Shown here: positions 14,342-22,732 of the stretch, piece after piece
How the letters are laid out: each line of letters starts with the position of its first letter
Numbering within the stretch: position 1 is the stretch's first letter
NCBI GenBank assembly: GCA_910585055.1
Contig: CAJUBY010000022.1
Location: 1 to 30,740, forward strand
DNA: 30,740 nt
Reading direction: 5' to 3'
Source: an uncultured Christensenella sp.
GTDB lineage: Bacteria; Bacillota; Clostridia; Christensenellales; Pumilibacteraceae
Made by a program: the position numbers and the translations under genes
Notes under the pieces: model-generated
What the model saw: the letters and a program-made list of their open reading frames with translations, nothing else
The model's database searches: none
What the model was told of the DNA's origin: nothing

Positions 14342-14396
14342 ATAGCGGCTTGTTTTTACGGGCTGTATTCTGTAAATACGATAATCGGAGAATTTT

Positions 14397-15140
14397 ATGT
14401 CGGGACACAGTAAATGGGCTACCATCAAACGCCAAAAGGGCAAAACTGACGCGGCGCGCGCCAACGTGTTTACCAAGATCGGCAGAGAGCTTGCCGTTGC
14501 GGTCAAAGCCGGCGGACCCGATCCCAATAACAATCCGCGGTTGCGCGACGTTATAGCAAAAGCACGTGCGGCAAACATGCCCAACGACAACATTACGCGT
14601 TCTATAAAAAAGGCGAGCGGCGAGGACGGAAACGTAAACTACGATTCCATTATTTATGAAGGTTACGGTTCGGGCGGCGTTGCGGTTATCGTCGAAACTC
14701 TTACCGACAATAAAAACCGTACGGCTGCGTCTGTGCGCCATATTTTCGACAAGTGCGGCGGTTCGCTCGGCACTACAAATTGCGTTTCGTACATGTTCGA
14801 GGCGAAAGGTGTGGTAACTGTCGAAAAGAAAGTCGATGACGACGACGAAGAAATAATGATGCTTGCGTTGGAACTCGGCGCAGACGACTTCGACAGTTCG
14901 GAAACCGAATTTTATATATCCGCCGCGCCGGCAACGGTGACAGCCGTAAGAGACGGACTCGAAAAAGCCGGACGCACTATTTTGTCGTCCGAAGTCAGCC
15001 AGATCCCGTCGTCTACCGTTGATGTGGACAGCGATACGGAAGCGAAGATCCGCCGTATGCTCGACATGTTCGAAGACGACGACGATGTTCAGTACGTCTA
15101 CCATAACGCAAATCTTGCCGAAGACGCAGATGAAGAATAA
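14397..15140 (+). CDS. yebC: YebC/PmpR family protein (TACO1 type)
   Basis: YebC proteins were long called transcriptional regulators; some members help ribosomes through difficult (for example proline-rich) sequences, and TACO1 is a mitochondrial translational activator. The 247-residue product has the family's usual length, N-terminus (SGHSKWATIKRQKGKTDAAR) and the motif YEGYGSGGVAVIVETLTDN. The acidic stretch DDDDEE (about 145-150) and acidic C-terminus are typical. The ATG at 14397 has GGAG seven bases upstream. It has its own consensus promoter. lysA begins inside its last codons. Confidence 0.95.
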   Translation: MSGHSKWATIKRQKGKTDAARANVFTKIGRELAVAVKAGGPDPNNNPRLRDVIAKARAANMPNDNITRSIKKASGEDGNVNYDSIIYEGYGSGGVAVIVETLTDNKNRTAASVRHIFDKCGGSLGTTNCVSYMFEAKGVVTVEKKVDDDDEEIMMLALELGADDFDSSETEFYISAAPATVTAVRDGLEKAGRTILSSEVSQIPSSTVDVDSDTEAKIRRMLDMFEDDDDVQYVYHNANLAEDADEE

Positions 15141-16473
15141 CAGCGGAAAAAAAAATAATAAAAAATTATCGTGTTTCGGCGATTTGACCGTAAATGACGG
15201 TCATTTGACCGTGGGCGGCTGCGATGCCGTTGCTTTGGCGGAGAAATACGGAACGCCGCTCTATGTTTTCGACATGCAAAGAGCTTTGGATACCGCAGCT
15301 GCGTATCTCGGAGTGTTGCGCCGCGAATATCCCGATTCTACGGTTTGTTATGCGTCTAAAGCGTTTTGCTGTACTGCGATCTACAACATGCTGGCTCCGC
15401 TCGGGATAGGTGCGGACGTTGTGTCCGGAGGCGAGCTGTTTACCGCAATAAAGGGCGGTATGGATCCCGGAAAGATTTATTTTCACGGCAACAACAAATC
15501 GAAAGCGGAGATCGAATACGCCTTGTCTGTAGGCTTGGAATGCTTTGTTGTTGATTCCGAGCTCGAATTGCAGCTTATAAATTCCTGCGCCGAAAAAAAA
15601 CAAAACGTGCTCGTACGTGTCAATCCCGGCGTGGAGGCGCATACTCACAGGTTTATACAAACGACGGCGCCGGACAGTAAATTCGGGTTTTCAATAGCCG
15701 ACGGAACAGCGGAATCCGTCATAAGATCGATCGAAAATTACGGTAATATCAATTTTGCCGGACTGGCTTGTCATATCGGATCGCAGATATTCGAACCGCA
15801 GTCTTTTGAGATCGCAATAGATAAAATGTGTGATTTTATAGTGCGGTTGAATTCGTTGGGTATTGCGGTGGAACGGCTCGACTTGGGCGGCGGATTCGGT
15901 GTGCATTATATTGAAAACGATAAACCTCTCACGCCCGAGCAGTATATGAAAAATTCCGCGGCATATTTAAATTCCGCGGTAAAATCGCGCAAAATTTCCG
16001 CTCCGCATCTTATCGTCGAACCGGGGCGGTCAATAGTGGGAGAAGCCGGTATAACGCTTTATACCGTAGGCGCCGTTAAAACGGTAAAAGATATAAAGAC
16101 TTATGTCGCTGTCGACGGCGGCATGTTCGAAAATCCGCGCACGGCGCTTTATCAAGCGCAGTATACAGCCGTGGCAGCCGACCGAGCCGACGTTAAAGGC
16201 GATAAACTGTATTCGATCGCTGGTAAATGTTGCGAAAGCGGCGATATCCTTATCGACGGTATTATGTTGCCCGAACTCAAATCGGGAGATATACTTGCCG
16301 TGCTCACGACGGGCGCGTATCATTATTCTATGGCGTCCAATTACAACAGAAACGCGATTCCGCCCGTTGTTGCGGTAAAGGACGGCAGATCCGCATACAT
16401 GGTTAAACCGCAGACCTATGAAGATATTATAAGAAATGACGTTATCCCGGATCTGTCGGAGGGCGTACGATGA
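15130..16473 (+). CDS. lysA: diaminopimelate decarboxylase
   Basis: LysA converts meso-diaminopimelate to lysine, using pyridoxal phosphate. The ATG at 15130 overlaps the end of yebC by 11 bases and gives 447 residues; the frame is open further upstream but only inside yebC. The catalytic Lys is K77 in CYASKAFC. Other landmarks are VNPGVEAHTH, HIGSQIF, the PLP-phosphate glycines LDLGGGFGVHY, EPGRSIVGEAG and the subunit-shared active-site Cys in CCESGDIL. The first 13 residues are Lys/Asn-rich and poorly conserved, so translation could start a little later. A four-base ATGA overlap joins it to the M50 protease gene. Confidence 0.95.
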   Translation: MKNNSGKKNNKKLSCFGDLTVNDGHLTVGGCDAVALAEKYGTPLYVFDMQRALDTAAAYLGVLRREYPDSTVCYASKAFCCTAIYNMLAPLGIGADVVSGGELFTAIKGGMDPGKIYFHGNNKSKAEIEYALSVGLECFVVDSELELQLINSCAEKKQNVLVRVNPGVEAHTHRFIQTTAPDSKFGFSIADGTAESVIRSIENYGNINFAGLACHIGSQIFEPQSFEIAIDKMCDFIVRLNSLGIAVERLDLGGGFGVHYIENDKPLTPEQYMKNSAAYLNSAVKSRKISAPHLIVEPGRSIVGEAGITLYTVGAVKTVKDIKTYVAVDGGMFENPRTALYQAQYTAVAADRADVKGDKLYSIAGKCCESGDILIDGIMLPELKSGDILAVLTTGAYHYSMASNYNRNAIPPVVAVKDGRSAYMVKPQTYEDIIRNDVIPDLSEGVR

Positions 16474-17222
16474 TATTCGCATTGAGAAACGGACAAAATG
16501 CACTCGATTATTTTGTGCTGATCGTTTTGACGTTGATCGCCGTTTGTATTTCTTTGGTATTGCATGAGGTAGCGCACGGGTTGGTCGCAAAGTGGAACGG
16601 CGATTATACAGCCAAATATGCCGGCAGGCTGTCGCTCAATCCGTTGAAGCATTTCGATCTTATCGGATTTATTATGATGATGTTGATAGGTTTCGGCTAT
16701 GCCAAACCGGTACCCGTCAACCCGTACAATTTTAAGCATTACAAACGCGGCATGGTCACTGTGGCGATCGCCGGCGTTGTTACCAATATGATAATAGCGT
16801 TTTTTTCTGCGTTGTTTTTCTGCCTTATGTGGCTTGCTTTAAATAGGGCTGCCTTGGGTTCGGGCGTCGGCGTCATAAAGTTATGCTGGTATTTACTGCA
16901 ATTTTTTTCCATTCTTATAACGATCAATATTTCGCTGGTATTTTTTAATATACTGCCTATCTTTCCGCTAGACGGTTTCAGAGTGGTGGAAACATTTACA
17001 CGCCGCGGAAATAAATTCTGCGCTTTTATGCGTGTCAACGGACAGTATATTCTTTGGGGGCTGGTCGGCTTGAGTTTTGTGGTTTCGTCGGCTATGTCGA
17101 AGATAGACTTGCCGGATTGGTTCGGATATTTGGACGTTTTGGGTACCTATCTCGAATATTTCGTTATTCAACTGTCAAAAGCGTTCACCGAGTTTTGGTG
17201 GTTGATGGTACCTATAGGATAA
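16470..17222 (+). CDS. M50 family zinc metalloprotease (site-2 protease-like, YwhC/Rip3 type)
   Basis: This integral membrane metalloprotease would cleave substrates inside or beside the membrane. The 250-residue product has several membrane segments (about 12-38, 64-82, 95-128, 135-165, 190-207). The zinc site is HEVAH (32-36) plus the second motif NILPIFPLDGF with D168. It has no PDZ or CBS domain, the compact type common just upstream of scpA in Firmicutes. The substrate is unknown. GGAGG precedes the ATG, which overlaps the lysA stop codon. scpA follows ten bases after its stop. Confidence 0.92.
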   Translation: MIFALRNGQNALDYFVLIVLTLIAVCISLVLHEVAHGLVAKWNGDYTAKYAGRLSLNPLKHFDLIGFIMMMLIGFGYAKPVPVNPYNFKHYKRGMVTVAIAGVVTNMIIAFFSALFFCLMWLALNRAALGSGVGVIKLCWYLLQFFSILITINISLVFFNILPIFPLDGFRVVETFTRRGNKFCAFMRVNGQYILWGLVGLSFVVSSAMSKIDLPDWFGYLDVLGTYLEYFVIQLSKAFTEFWWLMVPIG

Positions 17223-17231
17223 GGAGAATCT

Positions 17232-18017
17232 ATGAGTGACGAGATCGAACTTGCGGAAGATACTGCGGACGGCGAAGTGCCGTACGGTAAAAGCTATCAT
17301 GTGGTTTTATCGAATTACGACGGACCGCTCGATCTGCTGTTGGATCTTGTCAAACATGAAAAGATAAATATAGAAGATATTTTTATTTCCAATATTACGG
17401 AGCAGTATTTGCAGGCAATGGAACAGATCGACGAGCTTGATATGGAGCAGGCTGCCGATTTTATAGTTGTCGCCGCTACTCTTTTGGAAATAAAATCCAG
17501 ACGGTTGTTGCCCAAGCAGGAAGATCCGGTTGAGCAGCAGGAAGAAGATCCCGAGGCGGATCTTATAATGCGTCTCGAAGAGTACAAACTGTATAAAGAA
17601 GCCGCCGAAAAAATGCGCGAACAGGAAATAGTAAATATGCATTTCCGCGCGCCGGACGATTCTGTGGGGCAACCTCGGCTTGTGCTGAAGGATATGACGA
17701 CAAACGGGCTTATGAATGCGTTGCGCAAGCTTTTCGATAAAATAGGCGAAAGGCAGCAGCTCACAAAAGTAAAAATGATCGAACGCGATCCGTTTACCGT
17801 CGAAGAAAAACGCGAGTTCATAAGAGAACGGTTCAAGATAGTCGAGTCGTGTACGTTCGACGAACTGTTTGACGAAGATTATACCGTAGGCGAGATAGTT
17901 ACGACTTTTTCGGCGCTGCTCGAGCTGGTAAAGGTGCAGGAGTTGGGCGTAAGGCAGGAAGATGTTTTTACAACAATAACTATCGTTAAGAGGAGCAAAG
18001 AAGATGCTGGAAATTGA
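17232..18017 (+). CDS. scpA: segregation and condensation protein A
   Basis: ScpA is the kleisin that bridges the two heads of the SMC dimer in the bacterial condensin complex. The 261-residue product is of normal length. It carries the N-terminal kleisin motif NYDGPLDLLLDLV (about 28-40), followed by NIEDIFISNITEQYL. A Glu-rich linker (about 98-112) follows, and a C-terminal winged-helix part covers about 185-255 (TFDELFDEDYTVGEIVTTFSALLELVKV). AAGGAG precedes the ATG. It overlaps scpB by 14 bases, so the two are translationally coupled. Confidence 0.96.
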   Translation: MSDEIELAEDTADGEVPYGKSYHVVLSNYDGPLDLLLDLVKHEKINIEDIFISNITEQYLQAMEQIDELDMEQAADFIVVAATLLEIKSRRLLPKQEDPVEQQEEDPEADLIMRLEEYKLYKEAAEKMREQEIVNMHFRAPDDSVGQPRLVLKDMTTNGLMNALRKLFDKIGERQQLTKVKMIERDPFTVEEKREFIRERFKIVESCTFDELFDEDYTVGEIVTTFSALLELVKVQELGVRQEDVFTTITIVKRSKEDAGN

Positions 18018-18660
18018 AAAGATCGACAATGTATTGGAAGCGTTGCTGTTCGTTTCGGGCGACGGCTTGAAGATTACCGATATATGCGAACTTTTGGAAT
18101 TACAGAAAAGCGAGATAAATGCTGCCGTAAAACGTCTGCAAAAAAAATACGGCGGCGATGCCGGTGTGCATTTGATCTCTTACAACGGAAAAATACAATT
18201 GGCATCCAATCCCGAATATGCGGATATTTTGGCGTTTGTATTGAATCCGATAAAGGAAAAAGCGCTATCCAATCCTGCTATGGAAACGTTGTCGATAATA
18301 GCTTACCGTCAGCCGGTGACGCGTTTGGATATAGAGCATATACGCGGCGTCAACTGCGATTATGCTTTACAGGCGCTGTTAAAAAACAATCTTATAGAGA
18401 TCGTCGGAAGAAAGGACGCACTGGGAAAACCGTTGCTGTTCGGGACTTCGGAAACATTCTTGCGCAAATTCGGTATAGAAGATATCGCTGATCTGCCCGA
18501 CCGCGATAAACTGCTCGAGAAGATAAAGGACATAGAAGAAACTACGCCGGAACCCACGGAAGAGGGGCTTTACCGTTTTGTGTCCGACGAGGAAAATCCT
18601 GAGTTTTTACAAGGCGAGGACGTTGTAAAAATAGAGGTGGACGACGAAAAAGCGGATTGA
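18004..18660 (+). CDS. scpB: segregation and condensation protein B
   Basis: ScpB forms a dimer of winged-helix proteins that binds ScpA and completes the SMC-ScpAB complex. The 218-residue product shows two winged-helix domains (about 8-80 and 88-165), with the conserved LEALLFVSGDGL at the N-terminus and METLSIIAYRQPVTRLDIEHIRGV in the middle. The C-terminal 45 residues are acidic and probably disordered. AGAGGAG precedes the ATG, which lies inside scpA. Confidence 0.96.
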   Translation: MLEIEKIDNVLEALLFVSGDGLKITDICELLELQKSEINAAVKRLQKKYGGDAGVHLISYNGKIQLASNPEYADILAFVLNPIKEKALSNPAMETLSIIAYRQPVTRLDIEHIRGVNCDYALQALLKNNLIEIVGRKDALGKPLLFGTSETFLRKFGIEDIADLPDRDKLLEKIKDIEETTPEPTEEGLYRFVSDEENPEFLQGEDVVKIEVDDEKAD

Positions 18661-18710
18661 CATATCGTCTTAAGCTAATATTTGTTTAGGTTACGGCAAA
18701 CACTAATTTT

Positions 18711-19286
18711 GTGATATACTTGGTGGTTGCCGTTATTTTTATTCATATTATTTCCGCGCCGTTGATGTTCGGAACGGAAATATTTATCGATACGGAAAAC
18801 AGTCAAGGCAGGATAGCCGTACGCTTTCTGTTTATTCCAGTATATAAAAAAACGATAAACATCGAGTCTATTAAAAAAATTTTGAATTCCACCGACGATA
18901 AGGAAAGCGACCGTACTCGGGACGAAAGATCGCGGCACGGCGGAAAGATCAGGGCGTTTTTGTCGGAGTGCGTTATTCGGACGGTAAAAAGACTGCGCGT
19001 GCGCAACGCGGATCTCGAGGCAAAGATCGGTACAGGCGATGCGGCGGCGGATGCCGTTACCGTAGGTATGCTTAGGATAATGTATTCTCAGGTGTGCGCT
19101 TATTACGGATTTAACGGGGATCCGGATAAAATAAAGCCCGATTTCGATGCGGAAATATTGTATTTGGACTTTTACGGCATATTTTCATTGTGTTTTGCAG
19201 ATATTATCTTTGCCGTTTTAGGCGCGTTGACAGTTAAGACTGCGCGATTCGGCAGAAGGAGAGATTATGCGAATGTTGCCGAGTGA
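18711..19286 (+). CDS. DUF2953 family protein (YtfI-like)
   Basis: DUF2953 proteins have no established activity but almost always precede gerW/ytfJ in spore formers, which suggests a spore-related role. The 191-residue product has an N-terminal hydrophobic helix (about 2-20), a short basic linker (about 60-80), the family hallmark GTGDAAADAVTVGMLRIMY (about 107-125), and a second hydrophobic stretch near 160-178. The GTG at 18711 is the first start in frame, without a clear ribosome-binding site; GTG 18723 or ATG 18765 are alternatives. It overlaps gerW by 20 bases. Confidence 0.85.
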   Translation: MIYLVVAVIFIHIISAPLMFGTEIFIDTENSQGRIAVRFLFIPVYKKTINIESIKKILNSTDDKESDRTRDERSRHGGKIRAFLSECVIRTVKRLRVRNADLEAKIGTGDAAADAVTVGMLRIMYSQVCAYYGFNGDPDKIKPDFDAEILYLDFYGIFSLCFADIIFAVLGALTVKTARFGRRRDYANVAE

Positions 19287-19653
19287 ACGTACGGAACAGC
19301 ATCCGATAGAACGGATAATGGACAGTGCGTTCGGAAAAATGCGTACATTGACAGATTCCGATATTATAGTCGGGAATCCTATAATAATGCCGGACGGTAC
19401 AACTGTAGTACCAATAAGCAAAATAAGTATAGGTATAGTAACGGGCGGCGGTGAGTACTGCCGGAAGCAGCAGAACGAATATCCGTTCGCAGGCGCGTCC
19501 GGTGCCGGCATGAGCGTTGCGCCGGTGTGCTTTTTGGTGAGCGACGGCAAATCCGTACGTATGCTTAATGTGGGAAGCAAAAGCATGGTAGACAAAGTCA
19601 TTGAAACGGTCCCGGATGTTGTAGGGTCGTTGTTCGGGAAAAGAAAGAAATGA
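19267..19653 (+). CDS. gerW: spore germination protein GerW (YtfJ)
   Basis: GerW/YtfJ is a small spore protein made in the forespore and needed in Bacillus for full L-alanine germination. The 128-residue product has the family's usual length and conserved core: HPIERIMDSAFGKMRTLTD, GNPIIMPDGTTVVPISKIS, the Gly-rich FAGASGAGMSVAPVCFLV and a C-terminal VPDVVGSLFGKRKK. AAGGAG lies upstream of the ATG, inside the end of the DUF2953 gene. The stop overlaps the next ATG by four bases, so the DUF2953, gerW and carboxypeptidase genes form one unit. Confidence 0.93.
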   Translation: MRMLPSERTEQHPIERIMDSAFGKMRTLTDSDIIVGNPIIMPDGTTVVPISKISIGIVTGGGEYCRKQQNEYPFAGASGAGMSVAPVCFLVSDGKSVRMLNVGSKSMVDKVIETVPDVVGSLFGKRKK

Positions 19654-20480
19654 AAAAATTTATAAGAATGATAACAGCCGCTGTCTGCGCCGTATTATGC
19701 TGTGCGTTTGCACCTGTAACCGCGGAAACATATGACCGCGTCGACCGTGACGTGTCGAGTTCCGCAGCCGCGATGGCGCTTGTAGACGGAGATACGGGCG
19801 AGATCCTGTATTCCAAAAACTGCGACGCAAGACGCGAACCGGCTAGCACTACAAAGATATGTACCGCCATCACCGTGATCGAAAATTATACGTTGCTCGA
19901 TCTGCCGATGCCTATTCCGGATGAGGCTGTGGGAGTGGAAGGCTCGTCGCTGTATCTGCAAAAAGGCGAAATGCTCACCGTGCGCGATCTGCTGTACGGG
20001 TTGATGCTTCAGTCGGGCAACGACTGCGCTACAGCGCTCGCGATAATTGTGGGTGGCAGTGTGGAAGGTTTTGTTAAGCTGATGAACGAAACGGCGGAAA
20101 AAGCAGGGGCGGAAAATACGCATTTTATGAATCCTCACGGACTGCACCACGAAGAGCATTATACGACGGCTCGTGATCTTTGCGCTATATCGTATTACGC
20201 CATGCAAAATGAATTGTTCAGAGAGATTGTTGCTACCAAATATCACAGCACGCCTTATCACAATCACGATTATGACAGAAGATTCCCCAATAAAAACAAG
20301 ATATTGTTCAATTATGAGGGCGGCAACGGTATTAAGACCGGATATACACGGCATTCTGGAAGATGTCTGGTTTCTTCGGCTACGAGAAACGGTAAAACGT
20401 ATATATGTACGGTGCTCAACTGTTACGATATGTTTGAGGAGTGTATGCGGTTGATGGATCGCGCTTTCGCTCGCAGATAA
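19650..20480 (+). CDS. dacB: D-alanyl-D-alanine carboxypeptidase, DacB-like, short form
   Basis: This serine peptidase would trim peptidoglycan side chains outside the membrane; DacB of Bacillus controls cross-linking of the spore cortex. The 276-residue product has a signal peptide (about 1-25), S66-x-x-K69 (STTK), S122-G-N124 and K229-T-G231 (IKTGYT), so the catalytic set is complete. It stops at the end of the peptidase domain, without the C-terminal beta domain that brings PBP5-like proteins to about 380. The symbol follows its place next to scpAB/gerW and upstream of rluB, where Bacillus has dacB; spmA and spmB, normally between them, are missing. Confidence 0.9.
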   Translation: MKKFIRMITAAVCAVLCCAFAPVTAETYDRVDRDVSSSAAAMALVDGDTGEILYSKNCDARREPASTTKICTAITVIENYTLLDLPMPIPDEAVGVEGSSLYLQKGEMLTVRDLLYGLMLQSGNDCATALAIIVGGSVEGFVKLMNETAEKAGAENTHFMNPHGLHHEEHYTTARDLCAISYYAMQNELFREIVATKYHSTPYHNHDYDRRFPNKNKILFNYEGGNGIKTGYTRHSGRCLVSSATRNGKTYICTVLNCYDMFEECMRLMDRAFARR

Positions 20481-20579
20481 ATATATAATTTTGCGGCGCC
20501 GTCGGTAATTAATATTCAAACGGATATATATTGCTTGATTTTTGCGTTACGATAGGTTATTATATTATCGGTAATTATC
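20481..20579 (+). other. intergenic region with rluB promoter
   Basis: This 99-base gap is A/T-rich. It holds the candidate rluB promoter and a short GGCGCC palindrome near 20495, but no U-tracted hairpin and no ribosome-binding site before rluB. Confidence 0.6.
20535..20563 (+). promoter_or_regulatory. candidate SigA promoter of rluB
   Basis: TTGATT (20535-20540), a 17-base spacer and TATTAT (20558-20563) suggest a start near 20570, only about ten bases before the rluB ATG at 20580. Overlapping TATATT/TATTAT boxes at 20561-20568 would place it even closer. No Shine-Dalgarno is visible. Confidence 0.48.
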
Positions 20580-21284
20580 ATGCGTATCAACAAATATTTG
20601 AGCGGCTGCGGCATAGACAGCAGACGAAAATGCGAAAAGCTTATAACCGACGGCAGAGTGCGTGTCAACGGTAAAACGATCACGGTGTTGGCAACGGATA
20701 TAAAGGATGGCGATACTGTGGAAGTTGACGGTAAATACGTCGGTCAGTCATCGCGCAAGGTCTACATAATGCTCAATAAGCCGAAAGGTTGCGTTTGTAC
20801 GGCAAGCGACGATAAAGGCCGTAAGACCGTTCTCGATATGGTAAAAGTAAAAGAACGTATTTTTCCGGTCGGCAGGCTCGATTACGATACCGAAGGTTTG
20901 ATTTTACTGACAAACGACGGCGATACGGCTAATATCATAACGCACCCCAGAAACATGGTAAAAAAGGTGTATTCCGTCCGTGTAGAAGGCGAACCGACTG
21001 ATGCCGAGATAAAGCGTCTGCGTAACGGCGTAGAATACTGCGGAGTCAAATACGCGCCGGCTCAAGTAAAAGTCTTGGGATCGCAGGACGGTGAAACAAA
21101 GCTCGAGATCACGATAACAGAAGGGAAAAATCATGAAATAAAAAATATGATAGAATCTTTGGGCAGGCGTGTATTGTTTTTAAAACGTACCGAGATCGCG
21201 GGATTGAGGCTGGGCGGATTGTCTCGCGGCGAATGGCGTTATTTGAATCCGCGCGAGATCGAACGTCTTAAAACTTTGTCTTAA
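20580..21284 (+). CDS. rluB: RluB/RsuA-family rRNA pseudouridine synthase
   Basis: This enzyme isomerises uridine to pseudouridine in rRNA; RluB acts on 23S rRNA helix 80. The 234-residue product has an N-terminal S4 RNA-binding domain (about 1-50; MRINKYLSGCGIDSRRKCEK) and a catalytic domain with NKPKG and GRLDYDTEGLILLTNDGD, in which D101 is the catalytic Asp. The C-terminal ITEGKNHEIKNMIESLG is the usual motif III. RsuA (16S) cannot be separated from RluB by sequence alone, but the position after scpB/dacB matches Bacillus rluB. It is preceded by its own promoter and no ribosome-binding site. Confidence 0.94.
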   Translation: MRINKYLSGCGIDSRRKCEKLITDGRVRVNGKTITVLATDIKDGDTVEVDGKYVGQSSRKVYIMLNKPKGCVCTASDDKGRKTVLDMVKVKERIFPVGRLDYDTEGLILLTNDGDTANIITHPRNMVKKVYSVRVEGEPTDAEIKRLRNGVEYCGVKYAPAQVKVLGSQDGETKLEITITEGKNHEIKNMIESLGRRVLFLKRTEIAGLRLGGLSRGEWRYLNPREIERLKTLS

Positions 21285-21312
21285 AATTTTATCGAAAAGG
21301 CATTATTTATTG

Positions 21313-21341
21313 TTGAAATTTACAAAATAAAATGTTATAAT
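21313..21341 (+). promoter_or_regulatory. SigA promoter of the decarboxylase operon
   Basis: TTGAAA (21313-21318), a 17-base spacer and a consensus TATAAT (21336-21341) put the start near 21348. The leader to the ATG at 21367 is about 19 bases and contains GGAGG. Since nothing later looks like a terminator, this promoter may serve all genes to the right edge. Confidence 0.82.
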
Positions 21342-21366
21342 ACAATGGGAAAGGTTGGAGGCTCAA

Positions 21367-22728
21367 ATGGATACATTAAAGAATGTAAAATCAGCGCTTG
21401 CGGTCGCAAATAAAGATATCTTGGAATTTATCAACGCGTTCGTCGACGAAAAGTCTTTTGTCGAAACGGACGCGTTTGTATGTTCGCAAAACGACGTATT
21501 CGATGCTCCGGGCGAAGGCGTGGTGAGCGGTTTCGCAACGGTCGCGGACAGCGGAGTATGCTTGTTTGCAACCAATCCGAAAGTATTAAAAGGTTCTGTC
21601 GGCGAGCTTAATTCCAAAAAAATAGTGCGTGCCGTAAACAACGCCGTAAGGATGAACAAGCCGTTGATAGCCGTTTGGGATACCGCCGGCGCTCGTTTTA
21701 CCGAAGGGATCGGAGCGTTGGAAGGATACGGGTCGATATTGCGCGCATATACGGTCGCATACGGCGAGGTCCCCGTTATATCGGTAATAAAAGGGAATAA
21801 CCTCGGGTTGTCGTCTTATGTCGCAGGAATCAGCGATTTTGTAATAGCTTATGCGGACGGTGTTATAGCAACGGCATCGCCTATGGTGATCGCCGGCAAG
21901 ACCGGTTCCGACATAAAAAAAGTCGGCTCCGCAAAAAGCGCTGCCGAAAACGGTTTGATCACGCATACGGTCAAAAATGACAAAGAACTGCGTGAAACTC
22001 TGGTCAAGATCTTGAGAGTGTATTCGGAGTCCGTTCCGTCCGGAGACGATCCCAACCGTATATGCAAAGGACTCAAAGCCGGTTCCCCGTGCGATGCCGT
22101 AATAAAGGAAGTGTTCGACAAAAACAGTTATTTTGCGGTAAGACCGGAGTATGCTCCCGTTGCCGTCACCGGATTTGCGACGCTCGGAGATGTCAGCGTA
22201 GGTGGAGTTGCAACGAATATATCCGAATCGGGTGGACGACTTACTGCCGAAGCGTGCGTTAAGATAAGCGAGTTTTTAAACATTTGCGAAAATGCGGAGT
22301 GTCCCGTGGTGTTTATGGCGGACTGCATAGGTACCGAACAGTCGTTTGCCGACGCGGTGCTTATTCGGGAAATGTCCAACTTGATCTATCGGGTAAATTC
22401 GTTGAGCGTGGATATGTTTTCCGTAGTTTACGGAAAAGCGATAGGTTGCGCGTATACCGCGCTTGTTTCGCCCTGTGCGTATAAGATAGCGTGGGAAAAT
22501 GCGGAGATAGGTGCGCTTGAATCGGAAGCGGCGGCGCGGCTTTTGTACGCGGACGAAATAAAGGCGGCGAAAAACAAAGACAAGGCTGCGGAAAAGCTTG
22601 CAGCCGAATACGGCGGCGAAAATTGTTCGGCGGTGAAGCTCGCAAAAAGCGGTTATTTCGACAACGTTATAGAGCCTAATCTTACGCGTTCGTATTTGCT
22701 TGCGGCGCTACTCGCGCATGTGGAGTAA
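21367..22728 (+). CDS. divergent carboxyltransferase (MmdA/AccD-type) subunit
   Basis: Proteins of this crotonase-fold family move CO2 between carboxybiotin and an acyl-CoA; MmdA is the alpha subunit of methylmalonyl-CoA decarboxylase. The ATG at 21367 is chosen because GGAGG precedes it, giving 453 residues against a usual 510. The N-terminal half contains DTAGARFTEG (105-114), close to the standard D-[ST]-[GA]-GAR-x-x-EG. The region normally GPCAGGAVYSPA reads KGNNLGLSSYVAG (142-154), and the C-terminal DIPGFxxG and KAYGGAY motifs read DCIGTEQ and GKAIGCAYTA. It is clearly a family member, but with altered oxyanion-hole motifs, so substrate and even activity are open. Confidence 0.85.
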   Translation: MDTLKNVKSALAVANKDILEFINAFVDEKSFVETDAFVCSQNDVFDAPGEGVVSGFATVADSGVCLFATNPKVLKGSVGELNSKKIVRAVNNAVRMNKPLIAVWDTAGARFTEGIGALEGYGSILRAYTVAYGEVPVISVIKGNNLGLSSYVAGISDFVIAYADGVIATASPMVIAGKTGSDIKKVGSAKSAAENGLITHTVKNDKELRETLVKILRVYSESVPSGDDPNRICKGLKAGSPCDAVIKEVFDKNSYFAVRPEYAPVAVTGFATLGDVSVGGVATNISESGGRLTAEACVKISEFLNICENAECPVVFMADCIGTEQSFADAVLIREMSNLIYRVNSLSVDMFSVVYGKAIGCAYTALVSPCAYKIAWENAEIGALESEAAARLLYADEIKAAKNKDKAAEKLAAEYGGENCSAVKLAKSGYFDNVIEPNLTRSYLLAALLAHVE

Positions 22729-22732
22729 AGTT

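Noticed and set aside
15019..15129. A longer N-terminus for lysA
   Set aside because: The extra 37 codons lie inside yebC in another frame and do not resemble diaminopimelate decarboxylase.
18712..18720. An extended -10 box TGATATACT at the start of the DUF2953 gene
   Set aside because: It has no -35 partner and its start point would fall inside the gene, after the likely start codons.
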